Source: an uncultured Verrucomicrobiota bacterium
GTDB taxonomy: Bacteria > Verrucomicrobiota > Verrucomicrobiia > Limisphaerales > UBA9464
Direction: 5' to 3'
Length of the DNA: 57,475 nucleotides
Assembly: GCA_903854475.1 (NCBI GenBank)
Contig: CAINWP010000097.1
Span: 1-57,475 of the forward strand
The notes below the pieces were generated by a model. The model worked only from the letters and a program-made list of their open reading frames with translations. It was not told the DNA's origin and made no database searches. The position numbers and the translations under genes were made by a program. This document shows, in pieces, positions 30,501 through 39,087 of this stretch; positions within the stretch are counted from its first letter, which is position 1; every line of letters starts with the position of its first letter.

Positions 30501-32871
30501 GGATAGATTTTTGAAACTTCTCGAAAGTGGTCTTCGGGACAAGGCCTTCAAGTTCCTTGGCGTACCACTTCGCTCCGGTCTCTGCGACCCACTCGGAGAA
30601 ATTGCGGGTATAGCCAAGATACTTTTCGCTCCGAACATCGTCCGCATCAGATTTGCTAAAGGTTCCAGTTGCAGCCTGCTTTTCCTCACTATCCATGAAG
30701 TTTCTATAGGTTGAAAGACTTAGCTTGTACCGGCTTAAGATTGACGCGAGTGTATTCTTATCTACAAGTGCGCCCTTGCCAAGCATGGCCTGCGTGAGGA
30801 CAAGCCGCTCAAGAGTGTTGGGGTTACGCTCCTTCACGTACTGGTCGAAGATCTCCAACTGTTGGTCCTTGGGGAGATTAGCGATCCAGTGATACTCCAA
30901 AGGATGCGCAAGCTCGTGGAAGAGTGACTGCAAAACAGCCATCCTCCCACGTTCTGTCGCAAGCGGCTTTTTTTTACCCTGACTTCCACCTGTGTCTTTG
31001 AAAATCCGGTTCAGGTTGAGGCTTATAGTCCCGCTCCACCTTCCGGCGGGAGACGGGTAAGCTCCCTGCTTCACATCCGCATTTTGATACGGCGCATACT
31101 GCCCCCAAGAACGAGGGTTGTTTGTACCGATGCGCAGGCGCAGATAGGTTCCCGGGAACATCCTCTGGTGGATCTGGCGGATAACATCCACGACGCCGGG
31201 GACTGCGGCCTCAATCCGCTTCTCAACCTTCGGGTCAATCTCGAAGATCGAAGCAGCCTGCTTTATCTGCGTCGGGCCGGGGGCGGGAGGAGCGGGGGCA
31301 GGCGCAGGAACGGGTGCCGGAGTCGGCTCGGGGCTAGGGGTAGGGGCGGGCTCTGGAGAAGGTGTTGGCGCAGGAACAGGGGCGGGCTCGGGGCTAGGGG
31401 CCGGGACAGGGGCGGGCTCGGGGCTAGGGGCCGGGACAGGGGCGGGCTCGGGGCTGGGGGCCGGGGCCGGGGCCGGGACAGGTGCGGGTTCAGGAGAAGG
31501 TGACGGTGCCGGGCCGGGTGCAGGCTCGGGGAGGGGCGTAGGGCCGGGCTCTGGAACAGGTGCAGTTGTGCCACCTGACTCTGTAGCCGTTTCGCCCTCC
31601 GCAGCCGTAGCGCCCGCCTCGGTGCCGGTTGCTCCACCCGTTTCTGTTGCAGTCCCCTCCGCAGAGGTGGAAGCGCCAGCGGCCTTCTTGAAGAAGTAAT
31701 CGTCGGGGTGAGTTCCAGCAGAGGCAATCGAGCCAAGCTCCCCTACCGGAACCTTGTCGATGTCCTCGTCAGTCCAACCAAGATTGTAGAGGTCGTCGCG
31801 GTATTCGTCCCGCTTCTTGGCCGCTTCCTCTTCCTCGGCAGTGCGAACAACAGGCGTCTCTGGCTTCGTGCCTTCGGTAGTCTCTGGTCCTTGGGCCGTG
31901 GTGGTTTGACCTTGGTCCGTGGTCGGCTGACCGCCCGACACAACATTGCTGACGCCCTTCACCGGACCGCCAATGATTGCACCACGGATGGAGCTGTCGA
32001 GGATTTTGGTCCAGTTCTCAGACGTGAAGAAGTCAATGTTGTTGTCAACGATGGATGCCGCCGCTTGGTTGACTGCCTCCTGCGCGCCTTCCGTAAGGCC
32101 TTCCGCAGCAGCGCCTTCCACGACACCAAGGCCAAACCGCTTGGCGATGTTCTGGACAACGGCATCCTTTGCCGCTTTTCCACCAACAGCCTTGAGGGCA
32201 GCGCCCATGCCTACTCGCTCAAGGGCTGCGTTGACGCCGCCCGCAACAAGGGAGGCTCCAAGCTGGGGCTTGCCTGTCTTCTCCAGCAGGGTTTGGTAGC
32301 TCTCGCCGAAGGCCAGACCAAACCCGGCAAGGATGCCGCCAGCGGTTGCGCCGATGGCAGTTCCAACGCCGGGGAGAAAGGAGCCTGCAACTGCGCCGGT
32401 GGCCGCGCCCGCGCCGATAGCGGCCCATGGAGCGACCACGCTTGGAGCGGTCTCGGCAAAGTATCCGGCAGCGGACCCCGGTCCGGTGACACTGCGGTAA
32501 TCCTCGTACTGAGTGGGGTACTTCTTCTCAAGTTCCCGTGCGGTGTCCATCGCCTCTTTGCGCTGGCGCTCGGCATAGCCCTGCGCCCCCAAGAAGTTGG
32601 ACACGCTTTCGGGCGCATAGTCGGCAACACCCTGCGCAATAGCCCCGGGGATCACATCCCCGAAAGTGCTGCCCATCTGCCCGAACTGCTTCTTTGCAGA
32701 GTCCATGAACAGGCTTCCAACGCCTCGTTCAGGCTTGGGCTTTATGGACTCTAGGTACTGCGGGTAGGCAGTGGTTTCGGCATAACTAAGGATGTCCTGC
32801 GGCTTCGCGTCCGGAGGACCCTCGATCTGCAAGATAGTGCCGTTAGGCGCTTGGACCTCATAGACAGCCAT
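27532..32871 (-). CDS. Giant polyvalent internal virion protein with zincin motif and LPD38-like region
   Basis: 1779 aa. Parts in order: an N-terminal YEVQAPNGTILQIEGP strand module (4-19); a glycine-zipper membrane-active segment (about 145-190); an acidic linker; a Pro-rich linker of PAPSPEPAPV units (440-533); a zinc-protease-like domain with HELAH (652-656) and a later EWVAE that may supply the third ligand; and a long C-terminal region. The latter includes NYHRSGAGNGILGSVVSNLI, TPFLTARIQGLYRL and a following VPxxFE-like ALPRAFEIGELFGALP, which I recognise as LPD38 of phage polyvalent proteins. Probably packaged and ejected with the DNA, combining membrane passage and proteolysis. Confidence 0.8.
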   Translation of the reverse strand: MAVYEVQAPNGTILQIEGPPDAKPQDILSYAETTAYPQYLESIKPKPERGVGSLFMDSAKKQFGQMGSTFGDVIPGAIAQGVADYAPESVSNFLGAQGYAERQRKEAMDTARELEKKYPTQYEDYRSVTGPGSAAGYFAETAPSVVAPWAAIGAGAATGAVAGSFLPGVGTAIGATAGGILAGFGLAFGESYQTLLEKTGKPQLGASLVAGGVNAALERVGMGAALKAVGGKAAKDAVVQNIAKRFGLGVVEGAAAEGLTEGAQEAVNQAAASIVDNNIDFFTSENWTKILDSSIRGAIIGGPVKGVSNVVSGGQPTTDQGQTTTAQGPETTEGTKPETPVVRTAEEEEAAKKRDEYRDDLYNLGWTDEDIDKVPVGELGSIASAGTHPDDYFFKKAAGASTSAEGTATETGGATGTEAGATAAEGETATESGGTTAPVPEPGPTPLPEPAPGPAPSPSPEPAPVPAPAPAPSPEPAPVPAPSPEPAPVPAPSPEPAPVPAPTPSPEPAPTPSPEPTPAPVPAPAPAPPAPGPTQIKQAASIFEIDPKVEKRIEAAVPGVVDVIRQIHQRMFPGTYLRLRIGTNNPRSWGQYAPYQNADVKQGAYPSPAGRWSGTISLNLNRIFKDTGGSQGKKKPLATERGRMAVLQSLFHELAHPLEYHWIANLPKDQQLEIFDQYVKERNPNTLERLVLTQAMLGKGALVDKNTLASILSRYKLSLSTYRNFMDSEEKQAATGTFSKSDADDVRSEKYLGYTRNFSEWVAETGAKWYAKELEGLVPKTTFEKFQKSILDNLRSLYQQIASLLGITPTEGAFQRLLRKTYGIKIQTPGLSSVQSDSRLIYSAPATSKGGVAAPSIQESVAPENVSRETPEQTAKINAANAQIPADAKGWKGYGDLVRNEPRGMIPWFHKFMRSLVGAEPGESLGKALLRNTTLSNEPFFARADTRNLGKFLEGLLNSTGRVMGIVTIGPLGWNPVTKTFFFHNGPKDNPLLKIFEKVGIQNMEQAQIVFLAQRELALRAAKQVGTVSKTGIMFRTVKDPTTGELKQVYITTPELRAIVASADKEILDASREFQAFNDKMVQMAIDTGLIPASLGEKFKTLMYTPMYRAQDEAMKQDRNITLGDDVYKAIRDPESINAFNKQLAAGGAIHGNLYENVLRNYNAIVSAAVRNVAYQETARTLTDVKKAGGDDTIAEIVSKPGVDKETGRATITYRVNGEDKHMLIHDAPMFQAIAALSPKEKNEFVRTVGFWTSLLRTGVTSTPGFQLTNLIRGLVELKIKTGMPITTILKGTLDSVSDVWNKKGAYSEIVGMTGFGGFGFGSGYRNQAEYMQRVYKSKEQPLNAWNNFARAFDKLEHIGEVTEMAPRLAYYNYLQTKKGGGLSKADAAWEAVNLVNYHRSGAGNGILGSVVSNLIPLTPFLTARIQGLYRLAETNTAGAPDTLIGKGGTAGITKQIITRGAMVFAINAAVDFAYGDDDWYKKLSVKDRLSNMYVKVGDTIVALPRAFEIGELFGALPTLALDSIRKNDGHDIAQGVIEFGKKTFFLEVIPQFAKPIEEIYANRNAYTGQDIETLADKRKPKEERYDEYTSSLAKYAGQVSSAVGLSPKQVDALIRGYTGSMGMLFLTTVDGVTSAGGTRPAGVFGDPASVPGIIGNVSGVSRILKTEGQINNKFIGDFYEIKQKVTEIATSMTEAAKIGDMETIKKRADQMPAARGLYTAFNAANENMGKINSQIDTIRRNPKMEPEQKAALIERLTLVRGKLAEQMVDAANRAGVYR

Positions 32872-32892
32872 AGGCCATGCCTTTTCATTTGA

Positions 32893-34182
32893 TTAGGGTT
32901 TAGCGCCAAGAAGCTTAAACTGGCTGTTGTTACCAAGGCCAAGGCGTAGAAGCTCGGCGTTGGCCCTCTTCACACTTTCTGGATCGGCACCCGTCACGGC
33001 GGCTTGCTTGACGTAGTCGTTAAGAGTTCTCATGCGCTCCGCCGCATGCGTCTTCTCGTATCCATCGAGAGCCGCCTGCTGGTACTTCTCCGGAGGATCC
33101 CCGGCCTTCCACCCGCCAAGGGCGGCATATGTACGGACAGCATCCGGGTCCTTGGCAAGTTGCGCGAAGGCAATCTCCTTCTGCTGCGAAAGCTGCTGCG
33201 TTTGAAGGGAAAGCTGCTGCCTCTGGTAATCTTCTTGGCGGCGCGCGGCCTCGTCATCGCGACGGCCCTTCTCAAGACCGGCAAACGTCTGAAGACCCTG
33301 CAACCCACCCTCTCCAACGCCGCCAGCAAAACGGGGACTTTTGCTGGACATCATGCCAAGTCCAGCGGCAAGGATGCCCATCCACTTGTTCTCTTCACGT
33401 TGCTTATCGGACTGCTCCTTGCGGGCTTTGAGAGCAGCCTCCCCCTCCTCACGACGAGCCCTGATGGCGGCAAGGTTTGTTTGGATGGATTCATCCTTCG
33501 GGCTGGGTGGCGGGGTGGCGGGGGCAGGGGCGGACGGGAAAGCCACAGACCGGCTGAACATGCCGCCGGGGACGGTCTGATCAAGGCGATCCTTGTCCTC
33601 CATACGGGCAAGCGACTCAGGAGTGTTGGTATCAAAGCCAGATGTCACACGACGAAACGACTCTTCGGGGGAAGCCGCAGGGATGTTAGCTTTAGCGTAC
33701 GCCTCGTCAGTTATGCGTTGAAGGTCGGCAAAACCCTCCTGAACGAGGCTGGGGTTACGGCCCGTGCGACCAGCACTAATCTTGGCCATGGCCCGTTGCC
33801 CGGCCTCGCTGGCCTCAATACCCCTTTGCACCGGGACATTAGAGGTGGTCGGCGGGGCCGCAGGAGAAGTTGAACGCGCCCCCAAAAGTTCGCGGGCTAT
33901 CCTGTCCGGAACCTCCTGCCCAGCGGGGGCCGGGGGCGGGGCCGGTTGTCCTCCGAGGGTGGTAGGCGCGACGACCTCATCGCCCTCAGCAAAGTGCGCC
34001 ACGCCATCGATGACCTCGCCGCCACGCTTGAAAGCCTGCGGAGAAAACATGTTGCGTAGGGCCATGGCATTTTGGTCAGGCGTCGTCATGCCACCAATGC
34101 CCGTGGCAGGCATCGAGGGGGCCGACATCGCAGGCGTCCGCTGGAACATAGGGCGGCTAAGGGTGGAGTCATTCATGGCCAT
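32893..34182 (-). CDS. Internal virion protein with KRGGEV motif
   Basis: 429 aa. Low-complexity Pro/Ala N-terminus containing FKRGGEVIDGVAHFAEGDEV (51-70), a middle coiled coil (QTNLAAIRARREEGEAALKA), a short Gly-rich hydrophobic part (WMGILAAGLGMMSS), then a Gln-rich helix (RRQEDYQRQQLSLQTQQLSQ) and a helical end. The composition and its place between other internal proteins fit an ejection protein. ATG 34182 and ATG 34176 are both possible starts. Confidence 0.7.
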   Translation of the reverse strand: MAMNDSTLSRPMFQRTPAMSAPSMPATGIGGMTTPDQNAMALRNMFSPQAFKRGGEVIDGVAHFAEGDEVVAPTTLGGQPAPPPAPAGQEVPDRIARELLGARSTSPAAPPTTSNVPVQRGIEASEAGQRAMAKISAGRTGRNPSLVQEGFADLQRITDEAYAKANIPAASPEESFRRVTSGFDTNTPESLARMEDKDRLDQTVPGGMFSRSVAFPSAPAPATPPPSPKDESIQTNLAAIRARREEGEAALKARKEQSDKQREENKWMGILAAGLGMMSSKSPRFAGGVGEGGLQGLQTFAGLEKGRRDDEAARRQEDYQRQQLSLQTQQLSQQKEIAFAQLAKDPDAVRTYAALGGWKAGDPPEKYQQAALDGYEKTHAAERMRTLNDYVKQAAVTGADPESVKRANAELLRLGLGNNSQFKLLGAKP

Positions 34183-34185
34183 GAC

Positions 34186-35292
34186 CTACGGTTTCATGAG
34201 TTGGTTTGCGGCAACAATAGTGGTGGCCCCGCCAGCGACTTGCGAAGCCAGCGACGGCGAGGGCGACGTCGTGGAGCTGAGTGTCTGCTGAGACGACGGG
34301 ATGCCTTTATAGATGTCGCTGGCCCAAGAGGTGAGCTGGAACGGCAAGTACTCAGCAGCCACATCGTTCTTGTAGCCGGTGTCCAGTTCCTTTTGCCTTT
34401 GATCCTGCTGCTTCTGGCCAACATTGTACAGGAACGAGGTGTCGCCCTGCTGCAAGGCCGAAAGCTTCTGGCCGAGATCAGCGGTGTCCTTACCGAGGCT
34501 CTCAATACCTTGCGCGCTGGTCGCCTGCAAGTTACCGGCATTCTGGGTAGCATTGGCACCGAGTGTGCCCGCCGCGATGTTCACGTCACCAATAGCCTTG
34601 CCTGCGCCAAGGGCCGTGGTCCCCGCATTCTGGGCTCTGGTCTGCTGCGAGTTCCATGCATCCATCGAGGACTTCTGAGCCTGCGCGTAGTTGTTGTAAT
34701 AGTCCTCAAAGATCTTCTTCGCTTGGACCTCGGCAAGGTTGCGGTTGGTTTCCGCAGTCTGGACACCAAAGCGGCTACCGCCAAAAGCGCCAGCCTTAGA
34801 AGCTGCGGAGGAGTTTGTCGCCTGCTGGATCTGAGCCTGACGGTTCATCTCAGCAATAGCGTTCTGCGTCACTTGCTGCTGGTACGGGTTCATATAGGTG
34901 GATACGGAATTTGGATCGTAGTTCTGCGCGCCAGACGCCGCCATGCGGGTGGCGAGGTCAGAGTAATCAGTCGTGCCATCAACGGCTTTTTTGCCAGCAG
35001 CGTTGGCGATGTTGATCCCGGCAATCCCGTACCCCGGAAGACCCGCGTAACCCTCGGCAGATTTGGTAAAAGCTTCTCCAGCGTTCTTGATGTACGGCTC
35101 ATATGAACCGACACCTTGGCCCGCCATCTTGATGGCGTCCTTTTGCTGGTCAGTCATCCCCGCTACTTGCTGTATCGGAAGGTTGATCCCCTTCGCAACA
35201 AGCGCCTTTGCGGAATCGATTAGGCCAAGTTTTTCGGCTTCGAGGTCTGGGGCCTCGCGGATGATCTGCGTTTGTGAGGTAACGTCAACCAT
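34186..35292 (-). CDS. Internal virion protein, Gln/Ala-rich
   Basis: 368 aa. The conserved block YMNPYQQQVTQNAIAEMNRQ, then SKAGAFGGSRFGVQTAETNR, is typical of a structural family common in podovirus and metagenomic phage ejection modules. The rest is helical and Ala/Gly/Gln-rich with a small hydrophobic C-terminus. Three bases separate it from the downstream gene and two from the upstream one. Confidence 0.72.
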   Translation of the reverse strand: MVDVTSQTQIIREAPDLEAEKLGLIDSAKALVAKGINLPIQQVAGMTDQQKDAIKMAGQGVGSYEPYIKNAGEAFTKSAEGYAGLPGYGIAGINIANAAGKKAVDGTTDYSDLATRMAASGAQNYDPNSVSTYMNPYQQQVTQNAIAEMNRQAQIQQATNSSAASKAGAFGGSRFGVQTAETNRNLAEVQAKKIFEDYYNNYAQAQKSSMDAWNSQQTRAQNAGTTALGAGKAIGDVNIAAGTLGANATQNAGNLQATSAQGIESLGKDTADLGQKLSALQQGDTSFLYNVGQKQQDQRQKELDTGYKNDVAAEYLPFQLTSWASDIYKGIPSSQQTLSSTTSPSPSLASQVAGGATTIVAANQLMKP

Positions 35293-35294
35293 GT

Positions 35295-36872
35295 TTAAGC
35301 CCGCCGTTCGAATTTGTGCATGAGGTCGTACATGTTTTTGGCCCCGGCTTTGCGGTCGCCGTTGCCTGCGCCACGGACGGCCTTGGCCGTCATCACAAAC
35401 TCTCCATCGCTGAGACGGGCAGGAATTGAATCGCTGGTCGCGGTCCCCGGCCCATCAATAGCCCCGCCAACAGCAGCGTTCATTATGCCAGATCTCGCAT
35501 ACTGGGGGGCTTGGTAGTCAAACATGTTGGGGTACTTGACGCTGCTGTAGTCGTAGAACTTCGGGCCGTCATTTTGAACAAGATCTGTCTTGATGTAGTT
35601 GCTCGGAGCGATGACCGGGGTCAGCTCATTCGCGGCCCGCCCACCAGAGGACTTGCTCAGGTCGAGACGGTACTTGCTGGGGTTCGCATCAACAAGGGTT
35701 CGACCCGTCACGGCGGGGTCCACATTGAGGGGCGTTCCTTGGTTGGACTTCGAAGTAGACTTGTCGATGGCATAGAGGCCCAAGGCCCCCGCTCCAAGAA
35801 GAGGCCACTTATTGTCCGAAGCCCACTTCGAAAGGTTATCAAAGGACGATGGAGAAGCCTTGGCCGCAGCAGCCACGTCCGGTTCGTTCATGCCGATTGC
35901 CGCACCGGTGGCCGTATTGGTGCTGGGCTTGAGGGCAATCGCGTCTGCATTTGCTTGAGCAAGGCGCGCATCTGCCGGGTTGTCGGGAAACACCGTCTTA
36001 CCGGCCTCTGTCCCGGCAAGGGCCTTGGAGGCAAAAGTCTCGTACGGCTTGCTGCCAAGCAGGCTACCGCCAGACGTAGCGCCTTCCCAGAAACCGCCGC
36101 CCCCGGCAACGCTGCTGATACCCCCAGCAAGACCGCCCATAGCGCCGCCGATTAGGGCACTCTTCATGGCATCTGCGGGGCTACCACCGGATACAAGGGA
36201 AGACACGCCGCCGACGATTGCGCCAGCCGCCGCAGGGCCGAGATAGTACCCCAGAACAGCAGTCCCAAGGACTTGGGCACCTATCTTGAACAGGTTTCCA
36301 AGGCCGCTGAAGACACCAAACTCGGGGAGGCCGGTTTCCGGATTGATCGTCCCGCTGCCACCTGCCCGCTTGAGCATAGCGGCCTCGGCAGGGTTGATGT
36401 GGGCAAGCATTGTGTCGCCGTCACGACCGGCGCTCCGCACCTTTTCCGCAGCATCCCTAAGGCCGACAATGCCACCCTTCGCGTACCCCGGGCTGGCCTG
36501 TGCCGACATCTTCTTTACAATCGCCTGCCCGACAAGGGACTTGACGACCGCCATCAGCTTGGGGTCGTAACGCTCGGGAAGGTCGCCCTTCTCAAAGGTT
36601 CCGGACTTGACAAGCTGCGCAACAACTTCCGGGTATCGGTCTTTGTTTTTGGTGATGCTATCGAGGATCTGTGAGATAGCCTTGAGGTTCTGCAAGGGCA
36701 TCTGGTTCAGGTTGTCCGTAGCCTCCTTCAAATTCTTTCGAATTTCAGGAGGCATCTTCTCATAGGCACCAGCAATAGCAGACGATAGCCCGGGAAGATC
36801 CTGAGGCTTGAAGGGGGATTTTGAGAGAAGACCGGCAAACTGCGGGTCTTGAATAAGTTGGTCGCCCTGCAT
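35295..36872 (-). CDS. Internal virion or tail-core protein with DGEFVM signature
   Basis: 525 aa. Helical N-terminus (1-120), AKGGIV (131-136), glycine-rich hydrophobic segments (about 195-260) that could insert in membrane, and a C-terminal DSIPARLSDGEFVMTAKAVR followed by AGNGDRKAGAKNMYDLMHKF. That ending is a widespread phage tail/internal protein signature. It probably belongs to the injected core with the three downstream genes. AGGAAAAG precedes ATG 36872, and a possible promoter lies at 36901-36929. Confidence 0.72.
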   Translation of the reverse strand: MQGDQLIQDPQFAGLLSKSPFKPQDLPGLSSAIAGAYEKMPPEIRKNLKEATDNLNQMPLQNLKAISQILDSITKNKDRYPEVVAQLVKSGTFEKGDLPERYDPKLMAVVKSLVGQAIVKKMSAQASPGYAKGGIVGLRDAAEKVRSAGRDGDTMLAHINPAEAAMLKRAGGSGTINPETGLPEFGVFSGLGNLFKIGAQVLGTAVLGYYLGPAAAGAIVGGVSSLVSGGSPADAMKSALIGGAMGGLAGGISSVAGGGGFWEGATSGGSLLGSKPYETFASKALAGTEAGKTVFPDNPADARLAQANADAIALKPSTNTATGAAIGMNEPDVAAAAKASPSSFDNLSKWASDNKWPLLGAGALGLYAIDKSTSKSNQGTPLNVDPAVTGRTLVDANPSKYRLDLSKSSGGRAANELTPVIAPSNYIKTDLVQNDGPKFYDYSSVKYPNMFDYQAPQYARSGIMNAAVGGAIDGPGTATSDSIPARLSDGEFVMTAKAVRGAGNGDRKAGAKNMYDLMHKFERRA

Positions 36873-36900
36873 GGACTTTTCCTATGAGCGTGTCAGGCTA

Positions 36901-36929
36901 AATCTACCCTGACAGGGGGTTTAACACAA
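36901..36929 (-). promoter_or_regulatory. Possible promoter of the internal-protein genes
   Basis: Minus strand: TTGTGT (36929-36924), 17-bp spacer, TAGATT (36906-36901). It lies in the only sizeable gap (60 bp) of this part of the late operon. CCCTGACAGGG forms a small palindrome in the spacer. Box matches are only moderate. Confidence 0.35.
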
Positions 36930-36933
36930 GATG

Positions 36934-37227
36934 CTAGGTCGTTACAGTGACGGATCCAACACGGCCCCGGGCTGAGTTCCCGGCCACGTAGGGAGAGTAC
37001 TTCACTGAAACACGAAGTGCCCCATTGACTTGAAAGATTGTTCCAACCTCAAGTCCTACATCATTGCTTGCAAGGTTTGTCAGGACAATGGTCGTTTGTC
37101 GACCCTCACCCACGGCGCTAACATAGGTTACTAGCGATACAAGAGCACGAAGAAGGTCGGAGAAATAGCGGACATTGTATTGTTCCGGGGGCCGTGGAAA
37201 GACGGGTGGTACAAGGCGTACGTCCAT
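36934..37227 (-). CDS. Small structural protein
   Basis: 97 aa: helical N-terminus (YNVRYFSDLLRALVSLVTYV) and beta-rich C-terminus (TTIVLTNLASNDVGLEVGTI, ALRVSVKYSPYVAG). It resembles small baseplate or nozzle-associated phage proteins; no named family. The start overlaps the nozzle protein stop by one base. Confidence 0.6.
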   Translation of the reverse strand: MDVRLVPPVFPRPPEQYNVRYFSDLLRALVSLVTYVSAVGEGRQTTIVLTNLASNDVGLEVGTIFQVNGALRVSVKYSPYVAGNSARGRVGSVTVTT

Positions 37228-39077
37228 CAGCGCCTCCCGTCAGGTTGTATCTCGATACGAGGGGAGCCAAGAACCCACCGAGTTCCAACCCGGTTGCTCT
37301 CAATGCGGAAGATGACGGACCGCCCACGAAGGCGCACGTTTTCTACCTCCGTGAACTGCTCGACGGGGACCGTGGCCGTTTGCAGCGCAACCGAGTCAGA
37401 GCCAGACCTATAGTCGGAGCCAGCGTAGTTCTGTGTCTTCAAGATGAAGTCAACGCGAGGGCTGTTCGTGGAGTCGATGAACCCGACATCCGGAACCAAC
37501 CTACGAATAAACGAGAACTGCGTCCCATCTGCAATGTCGATAGGAGAACTCTCAATGTAGGCGTTCAGTGCCGTAGAGGGGCTCGTACTACCATCGTCAT
37601 TACCGACTTCGTGGTTGTACATGTACCCATCCGTGCTTGCGGCAAGCGGGTACGTGCGAACGCCACGGTCGATCCATGCCGTTCTGGCAAGGTTTCCGTA
37701 GGCCCATACCTTTTCATTGTAGTTGAAGAGGACGTACCTATCATTCTCAATGGAGTTTGCAGATGGGTAGAACCAGAAGATCTCGCTGTACTCGGTGTTG
37801 ACCCCAGCAAAGACCTTGTCGCTTTGGTCAGCGTTGAAGTTCGTAAAGATGTAGTTGTTCAGGGGGCAGGGGAGAGGGTCGACCTTACCCGTGTAAACGT
37901 AGAACGAGTTCTTGCCCATCCAGAAGACGGTGTCGTCCACGGTAGCAAAACAGTTGTACCCGCCCACGTTGATGCCGGAACCAACTTGCTGGATACCGAA
38001 GGTGTAGGGAGGTCCAACGTACTGGAGGGAGTACGCAGCTACGTCCGTGAACACGAGGATTTCGCGCTTGGTCTCGATGCCCCTAATGATGGCGCTACCT
38101 GAACCAAGACGAAGGTCACCCGCCGTATTCGTGGCTACAGCAGTCCACGTGAACGGGTCCTCCTGCGAGGAGAACCGGATGATCAAAGGATCTTGGGCCG
38201 TGGACCCCCCATAGTTGGCCCCCAGCGCGATGATGTGCCGATCTCGATCAGACACGATGACCTGAATGGCGACTGTCGGGGTCTGGGTATCCGTCGATAG
38301 GGAGGCAAGGGACACCGCTCGCGTAGTCACGCCAGAGCTAGCATACCAATAGTAAATACCGGCGTTACGGACGTTAATTATCAGGTCTTCGCCATAGTTG
38401 TCTTGGGACCAGAGACGAAGTGTATTGGCAGAGTTGATGGACGTGGCGCTTCCCCATGCACCACGGCCCCATGTTCCAGCGCCCCAGCCAGTTCCACCCA
38501 CCTGTGTGTCGAGGCCGGTGTTAATCTGGTACACGGCAGAGATACTTGCGCCACCATGCCCAGAGTCGGAGCTTGTTGCGGTGACACTGACCGTGATCCG
38601 GTAGGTGTTCGCCGTCAGGTAGGTGATCTGGTACTCTTTATTGAGGATCGCTGCGGTGACATTACCCCCGAGAGACACTGCTCCGGAGAAAGTGACGAAG
38701 TCTCCATTGACGCAGCCATGGCCCGTATCAGTCACCACGATGGTGGATTGCCCCGTGGCTGCGGTGAAAGCCCCATTAAGGGCGACCGTCTTGCGAATGG
38801 GGGTGATATCGAAGTTGGTGCCACCACTCTCAACGTAGTACTTCAAATTGGTTCCAAAACCGAGAAGATTGGCTGAGGCAAGGGTGACCCAGTTCAGCAT
38901 CGACCGACAGGTCCCAAGAAAGGACCCAGTAAGGGAGTACTTCTGCCAGCCGCCCAAACTTTGAGGGTACCCAAAACGAAAGCGGATGAGGTTGGAGTCT
39001 CTCCACCCACCTTCATTGGTATACCCGGTCACGTCACGAACGATGCCGGGCCTGAATTGGAGCTTCTGCAACGGCAT
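37227..39077 (-). CDS. Tail nozzle/hub-like structural protein
   Basis: 616 aa, beta-rich. The N-terminus LQFRPGIVRDVTGYTNEGGW followed by DSNLIRFRFGYPQSLGGW, and the C-terminal RLRGRSVIFRIESNRVGTRW then VLGSPRIEIQPDGRR, are typical of a family found beside neck genes in podoviruses (P22 gp10 hub or T7 nozzle type). The internal blades (IIALGANYGGS, EILVFTDVAAYSLQYVGPPY, VFWMGKNSFYVYTG) suggest a beta-propeller, as in nozzle proteins. Exact equivalence is inferred. Confidence 0.7.
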   Translation of the reverse strand: MPLQKLQFRPGIVRDVTGYTNEGGWRDSNLIRFRFGYPQSLGGWQKYSLTGSFLGTCRSMLNWVTLASANLLGFGTNLKYYVESGGTNFDITPIRKTVALNGAFTAATGQSTIVVTDTGHGCVNGDFVTFSGAVSLGGNVTAAILNKEYQITYLTANTYRITVSVTATSSDSGHGGASISAVYQINTGLDTQVGGTGWGAGTWGRGAWGSATSINSANTLRLWSQDNYGEDLIINVRNAGIYYWYASSGVTTRAVSLASLSTDTQTPTVAIQVIVSDRDRHIIALGANYGGSTAQDPLIIRFSSQEDPFTWTAVATNTAGDLRLGSGSAIIRGIETKREILVFTDVAAYSLQYVGPPYTFGIQQVGSGINVGGYNCFATVDDTVFWMGKNSFYVYTGKVDPLPCPLNNYIFTNFNADQSDKVFAGVNTEYSEIFWFYPSANSIENDRYVLFNYNEKVWAYGNLARTAWIDRGVRTYPLAASTDGYMYNHEVGNDDGSTSPSTALNAYIESSPIDIADGTQFSFIRRLVPDVGFIDSTNSPRVDFILKTQNYAGSDYRSGSDSVALQTATVPVEQFTEVENVRLRGRSVIFRIESNRVGTRWVLGSPRIEIQPDGRR

Positions 39078-39087
39078 TGTCTATCCC

